The notes below the pieces were generated by a model. That model saw nothing but the letters and a program-made list of their open reading frames with translations. It was not told the origin of the DNA and did no database searches. Both the position numbers and the translations under genes were made by a program. A stretch of 64,000 nucleotides of DNA from Lycium barbarum (taxonomy: Eukaryota; Streptophyta; Magnoliopsida; Solanales; Solanaceae): contig NC_083340.1 in assembly GCF_019175385.1 (NCBI RefSeq), positions 14,458,336 to 14,522,335 on the forward strand. The letters are read 5' to 3'. Shown here in pieces: positions 1 to 10,265 of the stretch (within the stretch, counting starts at the first letter, position 1; each line of letters opens with the position of its first letter).

Positions 1-756
1 AAAATTATGCTAGGGCCATATTTATGGCTTTTCATTTTATTTATTTATCCATTTATTTACAAGGGTGGTTGAACATTTAAATTCAAAAAATTGTAACTTC
101 AGAATACTACTAAATTTAGTAAAATGTAATTGTTTTATAGAAGTATTTAATTTATTTAAGAACTGCAATATTATATGTGTTGTAATATATACATTATGTG
201 AATTTAGTGTTATTGCAGATAAAGATAGCTATATGACCTAAAATCAGAAATTTTGAAAAGAACACTGAAAGTGATCAATATGCAGTCAAAAAAGGGAAGT
301 AATTAGTTCAACAACTTTAATAAAGCAAAGCAAGATTAGAAAGTAACAATAAATATAACTAATTAGAGGTATGAATAATGTAATAAGGTTTTATTGACTA
401 GAGTTGTAGAGATTTTTTTAAATTTATTTTCTTTTTATCCATAGTATAGAATAACATCAAATATGTTCATAAATTAATTTAAATGTGTTACTATTGTTTT
501 GTAGTGTTTTGATTCAATTCAACTTTATTGCTTGCAACGGCAGTATAATAAGAAATCTAATACAATTTAATTGGGATTCGTAATAATCTCGTAATAGATT
601 AACATAATATGAATATATTAATTAAGCATGAAAATACGCGTGACAACAGAATCACACACCAATTATAAATAACACGGGATTTCTACTCAAATTACTCAGG
701 CTTATTCAGCCAAAACGTCTTCTTAATCTTTCTTCTTTTAGTATTTACTTTTTGCA
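1..756. other. AT-rich intergenic DNA upstream of the MADS-box pseudogene
   Basis: No open frame of note and no recognisable repeat. The only signal is a TATA-like stretch (tataaata) near 664-671, about 90 bases before the MADS-box start codon, which would be a fitting core promoter position for the gene that became the pseudogene. Confidence 0.5.
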
Positions 757-1260
757 ATGGAAAGGAAAATCAGTATGGGCCGACAAAAAATTGAAATGAA
801 GTTAGTTGAGTCTAAAAATGCATGTTGTGTTACTTTTTCAAAAAGAAAAAAGTGTTTGTTCAAAATTGTAGATGAGCTTACAACTATGTCCAGTGCAGAT
901 ATTAGTGCTTTTTTCTTTTCACCTAGTGGAAAAGCATATTCCCATAGCTCCACTAGTATAGAAAAAGATAATAGATAAATTTCTTGAATGAAAACGAGAT
1001 AATCCCCAAATTGACGATCAAGTTAATGTGGAAAAATCAAATGTCTTTCACGCATTTGATGGTCTCCGTGAAGAATTACAAGTACCTAATGAGCAGGAAA
1101 AAGCCGAAAAATGAGGTATAAGATCTTGCACCCAGGTGCAGAAATACCACATAATAAACACAGGTCAGAGCAATTGGTGGCAATCAAGCTACGATTGGAC
1201 GAACTTATAAAAGAAGCAAAAAGTTGTTTGTTGGCCGAACGACTCAAATTTGATTTTTAA
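757..1260 (+). pseudogene. Broken type I (M-alpha-like) MADS-box gene
   Basis: The first 70 codons from the ATG at 757 encode a recognisable MADS domain: a basic N-terminus with GRQKIEMK, then TFSKRKKCLFKIVDEL and a beta-strand segment with FFFSPSGKAYS. MADS domains bind CArG-box DNA as dimers in the nucleus; the RKKCLFKIVDELTTMSSADI pattern resembles the plant type I AGL62/AGL29-like group. The frame closes at 976-978, but the expected continuation (a segment of the type IIDKFL) is present one frame over, which indicates a small indel. Further AGL62-like C-terminal pieces appear in other frames, including EQLVAIKLRLDELIKEAK ending in a TAA at 1258-1260. At least two frame disruptions plus stops make a full-length product unlikely. 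Single-exon structure is normal for type I genes. A TATA-like box at about 664 fits a formerly working gene. Confidence 0.75.
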
Positions 1261-1617
1261 TGATGCTTTGTGTTTGTTCCAGATTGGTAGACCGGTTGAA
1301 TCATTTTATTGAGTGAACAATGTGAATTGATGAAGAAAAAAACCAATTTTACGGAATGAATTTTCTAAGTAGGGTGACATTCGTCAAGGCGTATCTCTCT
1401 ACAAAATCTAGGATTCATATAACAAACAAGATTCTTTCATGAAGCTACTGCTTAGCTGATAGAAGTTACTCGGCCAATAGCTTTACCAGCTCATTGGACA
1501 TTTTTTGAACTGGTTGATCCATGATCCATTGCATTGCGCTAATTTGTTTGGTGACCTTGGTGTATTAGTTGAATTTTCTTTAAGAGGGCTTGATTTTAGT
1601 CCACTTAGATTGTTTCA
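1261..1617. other. Intergenic, nothing recognised
   Basis: Short broken frames only; no repeat, RNA gene or domain seen. Confidence 0.4.
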
Positions 1618-1619
1618 TA

Positions 1620-1828
1620 CTCCTTAAAAAAATACTAACTTCTAGAATAAAATATATGTAATATGACTAAACTACCCTTAACTAATAAAATTCTTGTTTA
1701 TTTATTGTCTCGAGTAAATGGGGCAAATCGGAAAAAAATAATTAATTCCTTCTTGATTATGTAAGCAGACACTTATTTTGAATCAAAACGAAAAGGTCAA
1801 TTGGACCCTTATTTTAAACCGGAGGGAG
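1620..1828. mobile_element. Stowaway-like MITE (Tc1/mariner type), 209 bp
   Basis: The right end reads ccggagggag followed by TA, the left end is TA followed by ctcc, and the interior has the usual 'tracts in place of coding' composition. The TA duplication (1618-1619 and 1829-1830) and the ctccctccg-type terminus are hallmarks of plant Stowaway elements. The left terminal repeat is decayed. A related copy in opposite orientation begins at 2525. Confidence 0.7.
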
Positions 1829-1830
1829 TA

Positions 1831-2522
1831 ATTTTTCTTACTTAAAAAAATATATGGGATTCAATTTATGACATTATGTGATTATCCATTATAAGATATT
1901 GCTCTTGAGCAAATTTAATTGTATATTGTAGATAAATTAATCAAATTGAGTGATTTTTCTAGTTTTTAAAAATTGAGGATATAAATCATATTTCACCTTT
2001 TTAGTAGAAAAAATATATTCAAATAATTAAATATCCTTTTACAAAAAGCATAACCAAACCCAACTTCATTTTCTCAATTCAAAAGTTTCAAATAAAATGT
2101 AAAATATTTGATTTCTATGGCCAAACGCCTACTTAAACAACTATTGCGTTTTTTTTTTTTTTTTTAAGTCTATTGCGTTTAAACTGGATCTCTCCTACTT
2201 ATCTCCTTATCACTCCCTATCCACGCACGTACAATTGTGTCGCATTGTTGCCATAATACGTCAGAGTTCTAAATGATTTTGACTAAGGGCTATTGCAAAG
2301 TGGAGAAGTTGCCACATGTCACCGCATAAATTAAGGTAATCTTCGTCAGTGAACCGGTGAGTCGGTGTTTACTATTACCTCGTTGCAATTTAAGTGTCCT
2401 AATTTGACTAGATAGAGATATTAGATTTTTTTAATCTTGAAGTTCTAAATAAAAATCGTGTGTAATGCATTAAAATGTTCTGTAAATTTTATAATTAAAC
2501 TTGTTATATATAGTGTTTGAAT
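1831..2522. other. Intergenic AT-rich DNA
   Basis: No gene seen. Contains a 20-base T run near 2150. Confidence 0.4.
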
Positions 2523-2524
2523 TA

Positions 2525-2735
2525 CTCCCGTCGATTTAAAATAAATGTTCACTTAACTTTTTTAATTTTGATTTAAAATAAGTGTTCGCTTATCTAGAAT
2601 AAATTTTATTTTTTCGGATTTACACTTATTTACTCAAAACAATAAATAGATAAATAAGAGTTTTATTAATTAAAATAATTTAATCAAAACACTTATGTTT
2701 TAAAAGTTAATAATTTTTTATAAAATTGGTTTTTT
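2525..2735. mobile_element. Decayed Stowaway-like MITE, same family as the 1620 copy, opposite orientation
   Basis: Starts with TA then ctcccgtcg and runs collinear with the reverse complement of 1620-1828 (shared blocks such as ttaaaataa, aaaataagtgt and aacaataaata). The far terminal repeat is not recognisable, so the right edge is approximate. Confidence 0.55.
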
Positions 2736-2792
2736 TTTAAGGGTGTGAACAGGGCTAACTGAACATTATTTTAAATCAAATCAACTTACTAA

Positions 2793-3976
2793 GGGCCTGT
2801 TTGGAAAGCCACCTGGTAATTGGAATTGGTGTAATTACCAGGGTAGTAATTAAACAGCTTAGTAATTACACAGTAGTGTAATTACAATTACTTTTTTGTT
2901 TGTCATAACGTAATTACAGTGTAATTACAAGCGTGTCGTTTGGTTACACAAGTGTAATTACACAGTTAGTTTAATTTTAAAATAAAATTTAATTATAAAA
3001 AATGTAAAATTAATATTTAAAAATATTTGCCTTTATAAATGATATTAACCTAGTTATTTAATAACACATTGTTTCTTGAAAATATATTAATATAATCATA
3101 TATTTGTAATTAATATTGTAAAAAATAATTGATATATATTTTTCAAATTAATAATATTTAATTTTAATTAATTATAAAACTTAAAATAAGACTTTTTTTG
3201 TGAGAACATTATGGATTGGATGTTTGACAAAATATTTATAAATATAATGCCATAAGATTATTCAAATGTTTAACACAAAAAATCCATCAAATGTAAGTAA
3301 AAAATAAACAACATGCAATGTGAAAGCAAATAACTTTAAATTCAAAATATAACCTAAATTCAAAATCCAACAGAAAAAGTTTAACATAAGACTCTTATGT
3401 CAAATTCCAACATTATATAAATAAGTTCCAACGTAACTTAAGTAAATAATTCAAAAGAAAGGAAAAATATAAGTCTATAACTTCATTCACAACGAAATTC
3501 TACTTTAATAACGTCACTCGTTATATGCAAGTTTGTTAATGACTCATTCCTTCCAATATTAAGAGGTGTAGTTACAAAAATTAAAATAATAACACAGTTA
3601 TGCTAAATGAATAAAATATAAAAAAAAATATGAGCAATTATATGGAACTACAAGAAGTAAAGGTTGGGAATGAGAAGAAAGGAAATGAAAAATAAATAAT
3701 ATAAAAAGAAAAATATATTTTAAAAGATAAAAAATAAATTAAAATAATAGAAATAAAAAATAAATTAAAATAAACAAAAAAGAAAGAAACTAAAAAGTAA
3801 TTACAAGGCGTAATTACACCCAAATCTCAACCCCCTTGAGAATTAGAGAGTGTAATTACACTCGCTCAATTACACTCAATATTCACCTAACTATGTAATT
3901 ACTTGATCAAATAAACCGGCCAAACTGTATAATTACACCTAATTTTAATTACCTGGGTGGCTTTCCAAACAAGCCC
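2793..3976. mobile_element. Non-autonomous PIF/Harbinger (Tourist-like) element, 1,184 bp
   Basis: Terminal inverted repeats start gggcctgtttggaaagccac and end in its near reverse complement (gtggctttccaaacaagccc), about 30 bp in all with subterminal ggtaatt / aattacc blocks. A 3-bp TAA duplication flanks it (2790-2792 and 3977-3979). Repeated gtaattac motifs fill both subterminal regions. No transposase frame is present, so mobilisation would need a relative elsewhere. The length is large for a MITE. Confidence 0.8.
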
Positions 3977-4144
3977 TAAATGTAAAACTACGTGTTTTTT
4001 TTTTAACTAAAGAGTATATGAAAGAAGGACAAGTCCAAACAAATGGCAATTAGGATAAGCATTGGCGAAAAAAAATCTCTAAAATGTAAAATTATATATC
4101 CGCATATTGCCCTTTCGCTTTTATCAGTCGGTTGAAAAAAGATA

Positions 4145-4349
4145 CTTCCTCTTTCAATTTATTTGAACCTATTTTTTTTTTAATTCGTGTTAAAATAATT
4201 TTTTTTTAATTTAAAAATAAATTCACGTTATGAATATTTTATAGTCACACAAATTTTTAAACTTATTTTGAAACATAAATTTCAATTTTTTTTTTCTTTC
4301 TTAAATGTGGTGCTCAGCCAAAAGAATGCATATAAATTAAAAGTGAGAG
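4145..4349. mobile_element. Stowaway-like MITE in the NFS1 promoter
   Basis: TA-flanked 205-bp element (TA at 4143-4144 and 4350-4351). Ends cttcctctttcaatttat and ataaattaaaagtgagag are imperfect reverse complements, and the interior matches the family seen at 23311-23499 (tttgaacctatt, tcacttta-like and tatagtcacac blocks). It ends 126 bp before the NFS1 ATG and contains a tataaatt at about 4331. Confidence 0.7.
4328..4338 (+). promoter_or_regulatory. Candidate TATA box for NFS1
   Basis: catataaatt lies about 145 bases before the start codon. A start of transcription some 30 bases downstream would give a 5' leader of roughly 115 nt, an ordinary length. The box falls inside the right end of the Stowaway element, so the element may supply the core promoter. 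Position-based inference only. Confidence 0.35.
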
Positions 4350-4475
4350 TATTCATGTGAGAAGCTCTCTCGTTTCTAAACAGACCAAAGAGAAAATTAG
4401 TGTAGACAGTTAAATCGGGCAGAAGGGAGTAGAATTTTTTTGCGATAACAAACGGCTAAACTAGAAATCGGCGAG

Positions 4476-5837
4476 ATGTTGTCGAAATATCTGGCAACAG
4501 CGCTACGCCGCAATATCCCTAAACTCTGCCACGTGTCCCGCCCTATCTCCACCACAGCAGCAGCGGCGGCGGCGGTGGGAGAAACACCGTACGTGGATGG
4601 CATAACAATAAAAGGTGTGAAAATCTCAGGCAGACCATTATACCTAGATATGCAAGCAACTTCCCCAATTGATCCTAGGGTTTTGGACGCTATGTTACCT
4701 TATCATCTTTCCCGTTTTGGAAACCCTCATTCAAGAACTCATCTTTACGGTTGGGAATCTGATCAGGCTGTTGAAGTTGCCCGAGCCCAAATTGCTACCC
4801 TCATTAAAGCTTCACCTAAAGAGATTATTTTTACTTCTGGTGCTACTGAGAGTAATAATATATCTGTTAAGGGTGTTTTGCATTTTTATAGAGATAAGAA
4901 ACGACACGTTATTACTACCCAAACTGAGCATAAGTGCGTTCTTGATTCTTGTCGTCATTTACAGCAAGAGGGGTTTGATGTAACTTATCTTCCTGTTCAG
5001 TCTGATGGGCTTGTTGATTTAGAGAAACTTCGGGCTGCGATAAGGCCCGATACGGGGTTGGTTTCGGTTATGATGGTGAATAATGAGATTGGTGTTATTC
5101 AGCCTATGGAGGAAATTGGGAAAATTTGTAAGGAGTTTAATGTTCCTTTTCACACTGATGCTGCACAAGCTTTGGGGAAGATACCAATTGATGTGGACAA
5201 GATGAATATAAGTTTGATGTCGTTAAGTGGGCATAAGATTTATGGGCCGAAAGGCGTAGGAGCGCTATATATGAGGCGTAGGCCGAGGATTAGGGTTGAG
5301 CCTCAGATGAATGGTGGTGGACAAGAGAGAGGGATTAGGAGCGGGACCGTACCGACACCGTTGGTTGTAGGGTTTGGGGCAGCTTGTGAACTTGCAATGA
5401 AGGAAATGGAATATGATGAAAAGAGGATTAAAGGTTTGAATGAGAGGTTATTGAATGGTATAAGGTCTAAGCTTGATGGGGTTGTTGTGAATGGAAGTGT
5501 TGAAAGGCGATATGCTGGGAATTTGAACATATCTTTCGCGTATGTGGAAGGTGAGAGCTTGTTGATGGGGCTGAAGGAGGTTGCGGTGTCCAGTGGAAGT
5601 GCGTGTACTAGTGCTAGTTTGGAGCCGTCCTATGTGTTGAGGGCGTTGGGAGTTGAAGAAGATATGGCTCATACGTCAATTCGATATGGAATTGGGAGGT
5701 TTACTACTGAAGAAGAGATTGATCGTGCAGTTGATCTTACAGTCAAGCAGGTTGAGAAGTTGAGGGAAATGAGCCCACTTTATGAAATGGTTAAAGAGGG
5801 CATTGATATAAAGAGTATACAATGGGCGCAGCATTAG
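4476..5837 (+). CDS. NFS1: Cysteine desulfurase, mitochondrial (NFS1-like)
   Basis: A complete 453-residue, single-exon, PLP-dependent class V aminotransferase-fold enzyme. It removes sulfur from L-cysteine as a persulfide, giving alanine and the sulfur for iron-sulfur cluster assembly with ISD11, the ISU scaffold and frataxin in mitochondria. Visible residues: H152 in TEHKC (cofactor stacking), D228 and Q231 in [10 protein letters not shown] (cofactor ring), the Schiff-base lysine K254 in [24 protein letters not shown], and the catalytic C377 in [21 protein letters not shown]. The C-terminus SIQWAQH is characteristic of eukaryotic NFS1. The first 27 residues are Arg/Lys/Ser-rich with no acidic residue, as in a mitochondrial presequence, followed by an Ala run (A28-A33) coded by an imperfect GCN repeat. 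Length and motifs match the family, and no defect is seen. The plastid paralog (NFS2/CpNifS, SufS type) is unlikely given the C-terminus and active-site loop. Confidence 0.97.
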   Translation: MLSKYLATALRRNIPKLCHVSRPISTTAAAAAAVGETPYVDGITIKGVKISGRPLYLDMQATSPIDPRVLDAMLPYHLSRFGNPHSRTHLYGWESDQAVEVARAQIATLIKASPKEIIFTSGATESNNISVKGVLHFYRDKKRHVITTQTEHKCVLDSCRHLQQEGFDVTYLPVQSDGLVDLEKLRAAIRPDTGLVSVMMVNNEIGVIQPMEEIGKICKEFNVPFHTDAAQALGKIPIDVDKMNISLMSLSGHKIYGPKGVGALYMRRRPRIRVEPQMNGGGQERGIRSGTVPTPLVVGFGAACELAMKEMEYDEKRIKGLNERLLNGIRSKLDGVVVNGSVERRYAGNLNISFAYVEGESLLMGLKEVAVSSGSACTSASLEPSYVLRALGVEEDMAHTSIRYGIGRFTTEEEIDRAVDLTVKQVEKLREMSPLYEMVKEGIDIKSIQWAQH

Positions 5838-8780
5838 ATTTGATTGCTGAATGATTGAATTGGGACGAGAACTGTCACTACATGAGCATGTGGAATGAAG
5901 TTGATCGTCCAGGTTCTTGTTCAGAATATTTAATGTATGTTCTTTAGCTTCAGGGCAATTTTTATGAGTTAAGTTTCTGCAATAAGACATACTGTCGTCG
6001 ACTGTTAAGTTGACGCTTTAATTGTGTATGATATAGCCGTTGAGTTGCTTTAGTGACAGGATGTAGAATCTATTATGGTAAAATGATGGGTGTTTCTGCC
6101 CTTGGATTTTGGTTTCTCATATTTTGCTTGTGACCACTTAAAAACTTATATGATTTAGACCAATTTATGTTTTGCATGATTATTTCAGGAAAGTTTATGG
6201 CGTTTCTGATTATTTTAGGAAATACTTTAGGCGTTTTACTGCATTCAACAATCTGCGCTCGCTACCTATTCTACACACATCAGGGTATATAAAGATTGGA
6301 CGATTGCCTGTGACATAGCTGGGACTTTTATCATCTTGTCGGTGATTTGAATTTTACAGAGTTTTGTGCTTTGAGTAGAAATATCAAGGGGATGCAGAAT
6401 GAAATTTGCTTGTGTTCCTTGATTGTGTTGCCCTGCTTCCTTCATTTCTGTTTGCTTGATGCCATTTTTTTGTTTAAGGTCCTTCACTTCTAGTTGATTT
6501 TGTAATTAACCGGATGCCCTGGATTAGTGCTTTCTGGTTATATGACAAATTAGGCTAAAGGTTGCGCGTTTGAAGACTCCCAGATTTGATTCTATGGCAA
6601 TGAACACCTTGATTAGGATGTCAAGATTTGTCTTAATCTATTGAATTCCATCAAATTTTTGTGTGTTGTTAACTTCAAAGCTCTTTATGATTGACGTGCC
6701 TTACAAGGAGTTCTCTGGTACGGCATATTTGATGTCGTGGGCTAGTAGGTGAATTGGTAGGATTTCCTTTTTTAAGTCAATTAAGATAGATAGATCAGGG
6801 AGGGACTAAGATAGATAGAATTCTCGTCTATTTTATTTCCTTCTTCAGCGTGACTACAGGATAGTTAACATAGGAGAAAAGAAAGAAAAATGAAAAGCAA
6901 ACAAAGGATCTTAAATAAATGAGATGCTTCTGAAGGGTTATTGGAGGTTGTGCCTTCTTTTAGAGACCATTTCTTCTAGGCTTTTGAGAGTCGAGACAAT
7001 TGAAGTAGTACCATGGAATGTTTATTTGCACCTTGATATCTGTTATTTCTAGTTGCTTCCTTAAGTCATTCCGTGAACATGTAAATGTAGTTTGCGCTGC
7101 AAGAGAGAAGTTTGTACTTTCAGTGATCTACAGTTTCTTATATAGCATTAGTTGTTGTAGTGGTCAAAGGTGCTAAGTGGACTGTGTTTATGGTGCTGAT
7201 TGTATCAATAGCATGCTGGGGAACACTTTTGTTTTCACTTGTGAAGAAAGAGATGTTTGCTGGTGCCTGTTGCTGGATAAGAATTGGTTCTTAGATTAGT
7301 TGGTAAAATCTAGGTGCAAGCGAACGACTGTGGATCTTAAATTCTGTTGGTATTTTGTTGCTGCTACCAGACCGACTTTTCATCCTCTGTTAAGCTTCAT
7401 AGGGCATTTATATGCTGCAAATTCAGAAAAACTAGATCCTGGTTTGTAGTGCTATTTTATATTACTTTACTACTTACATAGAAGCGGCTAACAAGAGGAG
7501 CTTAGGTTGGGAGAGTATTTTCAGGATTTCACAGGTTATCTGTGTAGGTCCCACCTCAAATTCCAGGCCACGCGCTGTATCTCGCACACATGCTACTCCC
7601 TTTCTTCCCGATTTGATGTGTGGGTAGCAAATACTATGCTCCCTGTGTTCTGATGTTCTCTATTCTCATCATTACCATCACACCTGTCTTGTTTGTACTA
7701 AATTTTGATACTCCCTGGTGGAATCTTTCTCCCTCTGCTCTTCATTGGTAATAAGGTCAGTTCTATTTTCCAATCTCTTTTAAGGAGTAAAGCTAATTTC
7801 TGTTCTGCTGGGCTATTTCTCTGTAATCTGTATACTCCTGGTAATTGGTTTTTGTTAAGTTTTTTTGCTTTGTTTCATCAGCTTTATTTATAATGTATGT
7901 ACATGTATGAAAATTAAGCAAAACGCTTTGAAGGTTAGCCACTAATCCTCATGTTCCACATCTGCTAAAATCGACATCTTTGGCCATTAGGTGAACAAAA
8001 CTTCAATTGGAGGATCAAGGACTTCAACTGATATCAAATTGTAGGCTAAACATTCTTGAAATAATGTGTATCCTTAGGCTTGAAAAGCTTGGAGCTGCCT
8101 GTGTTTCGTATGCGTAGTTTTTTTAATTCTCGCTATGGCACTGACATGTTTTAACTTCCAGTTCTTTAGCTATCTGTGTAATTGGTGACTGTTTTTGATT
8201 TTTCTACTCTCCATGCCTTTAATTTGTTTTTTTCATTTCTTCTGATCGCTGCTTCTCTGCTATTCTGCGTTATTTTGTTTTGGCTGGCGTTTGCTTGGTT
8301 CTATGGGATTTTGGCCTTACTTAGGATTTCCGAAGTTGGTGAATAAAATCTGTTACTCCTTTGGATCTTGCAAGTCGCGTTAAACGTGAACTAGAGTCTA
8401 ATGTCTAGCATAAATTGGAAAAGCAGGAATCGATATAACCCTTTTCTCCTTTGGAAAAGAAAATTTGTATAATTCTTGTTGTCGGAGAGCTAAATTGTTT
8501 CGGGCAAAGCCCAGGCTATCATTACTAGTAGTTATCAGAAAAGCTGAAAATTTAATCATATCGTGCAGAGTGGAAGTGTTCCCTTCAAGCCCATTGGTAT
8601 GTAAATTGTAATGCGGCATTATTGCACTATTTTCGACTAGACATCAAGCGTGTGCCTAACTGTCAATGAAGTCCGATTGGATTGTGTAGACGAGTGATAC
8701 GTAGCATGTCAAGCTTTTAAATCCCTGCCTATTTTGAGTAGTGTTTTCTGTTACAAGTGTACTTTCGAGGAGTGGTGGTT
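5838..8780. other. NFS1 3' region and long non-coding spacer
   Basis: The NFS1 3' untranslated region should occupy the first few hundred bases. The remainder is T-rich, intron- or UTR-like DNA with only short frames, none resembling a known protein. No RNA gene was recognised. An unseen 5' leader exon of the Nudix-like gene could lie here. Confidence 0.4.
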
Positions 8781-9015
8781 TGTATTTGGTTAACCAATTC
8801 GAAAAGCACTTCTTATCTTATTAGATCAGCAATTTCTGCTTGACCAAACTTTCAAAAAGTGTTTTTCGAGCGAAGTTACTTCTTTCAACTTCTTGAAAAC
8901 CACTTCTACTACGCGGAGACTCTTAATTTTCTTTCGTTTAGTCAAGCACTTCAACTTTTTAAAGCAAACACTTATGGGTTTTTAGAAGCTTTGCTCAAAC
9001 AAGCTATAGATCTCA
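8780..9015. mobile_element. Possible decayed hAT-type MITE
   Basis: Contains repeated aaaagcacttc / aaaagtgttttt blocks and ttgaccaaac / gctcaaacaagc near the ends, a composition common in solanaceous hAT-derived miniature elements. No clean terminal repeat or target duplication could be fixed. Confidence 0.3.
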
Positions 9016-9241
9016 GCGGATTGGAAGATATGCTGGGTGAGTTATTTTCAATTTGTTAAAATCTTAGTGAATAGGATTACCGATACTTATACGGCTGGAA
9101 AATAGAAGTTACATGATAGATAGTAGAATTCGGCCCTGCATGATTAAGAACATGGATTTTCTTTGAGCAATCAAAATGTGATACCTGATGATCTTATCAA
9201 AGACAAGATGCTTTCGATTGTGGTCGTTTTGTATATTGCAA

Positions 9242-9244
<3 letters not shown>

Positions 9245-9273
<29 letters not shown>
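9245..9273. repeat. (GA)n microsatellite
   Basis: Uninterrupted GA dinucleotide run of about 14 units, about 410 bases before the Nudix-like start codon. It creates long open frames in several registers that are not genes. Confidence 0.9.
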
Positions 9274-9277
<4 letters not shown>

Positions 9278-9433
9278 CGGATTGGATCACCATTTTGTCT
9301 TGTAGTCTTTATGGTCTTGGATGTTTTCGTAGTGACAGCTATTACTAACGACCATCTTGAGGCTCCTGGAAGGGAGGAAGAAGAAACAAACGACAGATCA
9401 ACCAGCAAATTTCTTAGGTTAATACGAAAAAGA

Positions 9434-9490
9434 ACAATCCTTGCTTAACTTTACTCAAAAAAAAAAAGAACAATCCTTGCTTAACTCACC
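9434..9490. repeat. Short direct repeat around an A run
   Basis: aagaacaatccttgcttaac occurs twice, separated by about 20 bases including an A11 run. No gene is associated. Confidence 0.7.
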
Positions 9491-9683
9491 TCAAATAAGT
9501 TAACGCACTGGTTGCTTCCCTTTTTGTGTCTTGTGTTATCCATTGGATCTCAAGATATTATTGTGTACTCCTAGATGTGTATTTGTGCATGGATTTGTAT
9601 GCTAGCTGGAAAGAGAGTGATTGTTGAAAATGTGTGGAGAGACAGGACAATGACAATCACTCTCAGATTGGTTAAGGCCACGT

Positions 9684-10265
9684 ATGCCTTCAGATTCTTT
9701 TGCTTCTTGGGGCGTTAAGCCTGGAACAAAGAATGTTAATAATCTTTGGTTAGAGTTATCTGAAGGGGAGACTTTGTTAGCTGATGCTATACCTCCTTTT
9801 AGAACTGTTGAGGTTATGGTTGTCAGGGTCATTGGAAAGGACAATAAAGTCCTTGTCGAATCGCATCAAGAATTGTCGAATGGCATTGTTAGGCAACGGT
9901 GTAGGCCGTTGTCTGAAAAGATGAAGCCTGGAGAGACAGTTGAAGATGCGGCTTTTCGTGCTGTGAAAGAAGAACTTGGTTCAGTGCTTGGTGGGGAATT
10001 TGGAGAGAATGGGGTTGTTAAGATTTTGCCTAATTCGTATACGAAGAAGGTGGAAGAAAGGGTTTCAGCGTCGTATCCTGGATTGCCTGCTTGCTATGTG
10101 TTGCATACAGTTGAGGCTGTAGTGGATGGTTTGCCTGATGAGGAGTTTTGCACGGAAGAAAACGATGAGTATGGAGATTCTAGTGGGAGTATGGTCAAAG
10201 ATGGTGCAGTTTCATGTAAAAAGCATTACTGGAAGTGGGTTGAGGCTGATTCGTTTGATCGTTGA
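9684..10265 (+). CDS. Nudix-like domain protein with an incomplete Nudix box
   Basis: A 193-residue frame with strong coding character. Residues 78-100 resemble a Nudix box: E84, R92, E96, E97 and G99 fit the G-x5-E-x7-REUxEExGU pattern, but the leading Gly is replaced by E78 and the Glu after R92 by A93. Nudix proteins usually cleave nucleoside diphosphate derivatives using metal bound by these glutamates, so activity is doubtful here. VEVMVVRVIGKDNKVLVES (residues about 47-65) looks like the beta strands before the box. The C-terminal third is acidic and ends HYWKWVEADSFDR. The frame has an in-frame stop at 9651-9653, so the ATG at 9684 is the first available start unless an upstream exon exists; the surrounding sequence shows no clear acceptor. 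Substrate and location are unknown. No transit peptide is evident. Confidence 0.7.
   Translation: MPSDSFASWGVKPGTKNVNNLWLELSEGETLLADAIPPFRTVEVMVVRVIGKDNKVLVESHQELSNGIVRQRCRPLSEKMKPGETVEDAAFRAVKEELGSVLGGEFGENGVVKILPNSYTKKVEERVSASYPGLPACYVLHTVEAVVDGLPDEEFCTEENDEYGDSSGSMVKDGAVSCKKHYWKWVEADSFDR

Noticed and set aside
4397..4603. Minus-strand frame over the NFS1 start
   Set aside because: Shadow of the NFS1 reading frame and its Ala-coding repeat.
8859..9059. 66-codon open frame
   Set aside because: Lies in a probable hAT-type MITE remnant, with no domain.
9163..9448. Overlapping open frames across the GA run
   Set aside because: They exist only because a dinucleotide repeat has no stops; composition is Arg-Glu repeats with no domain.
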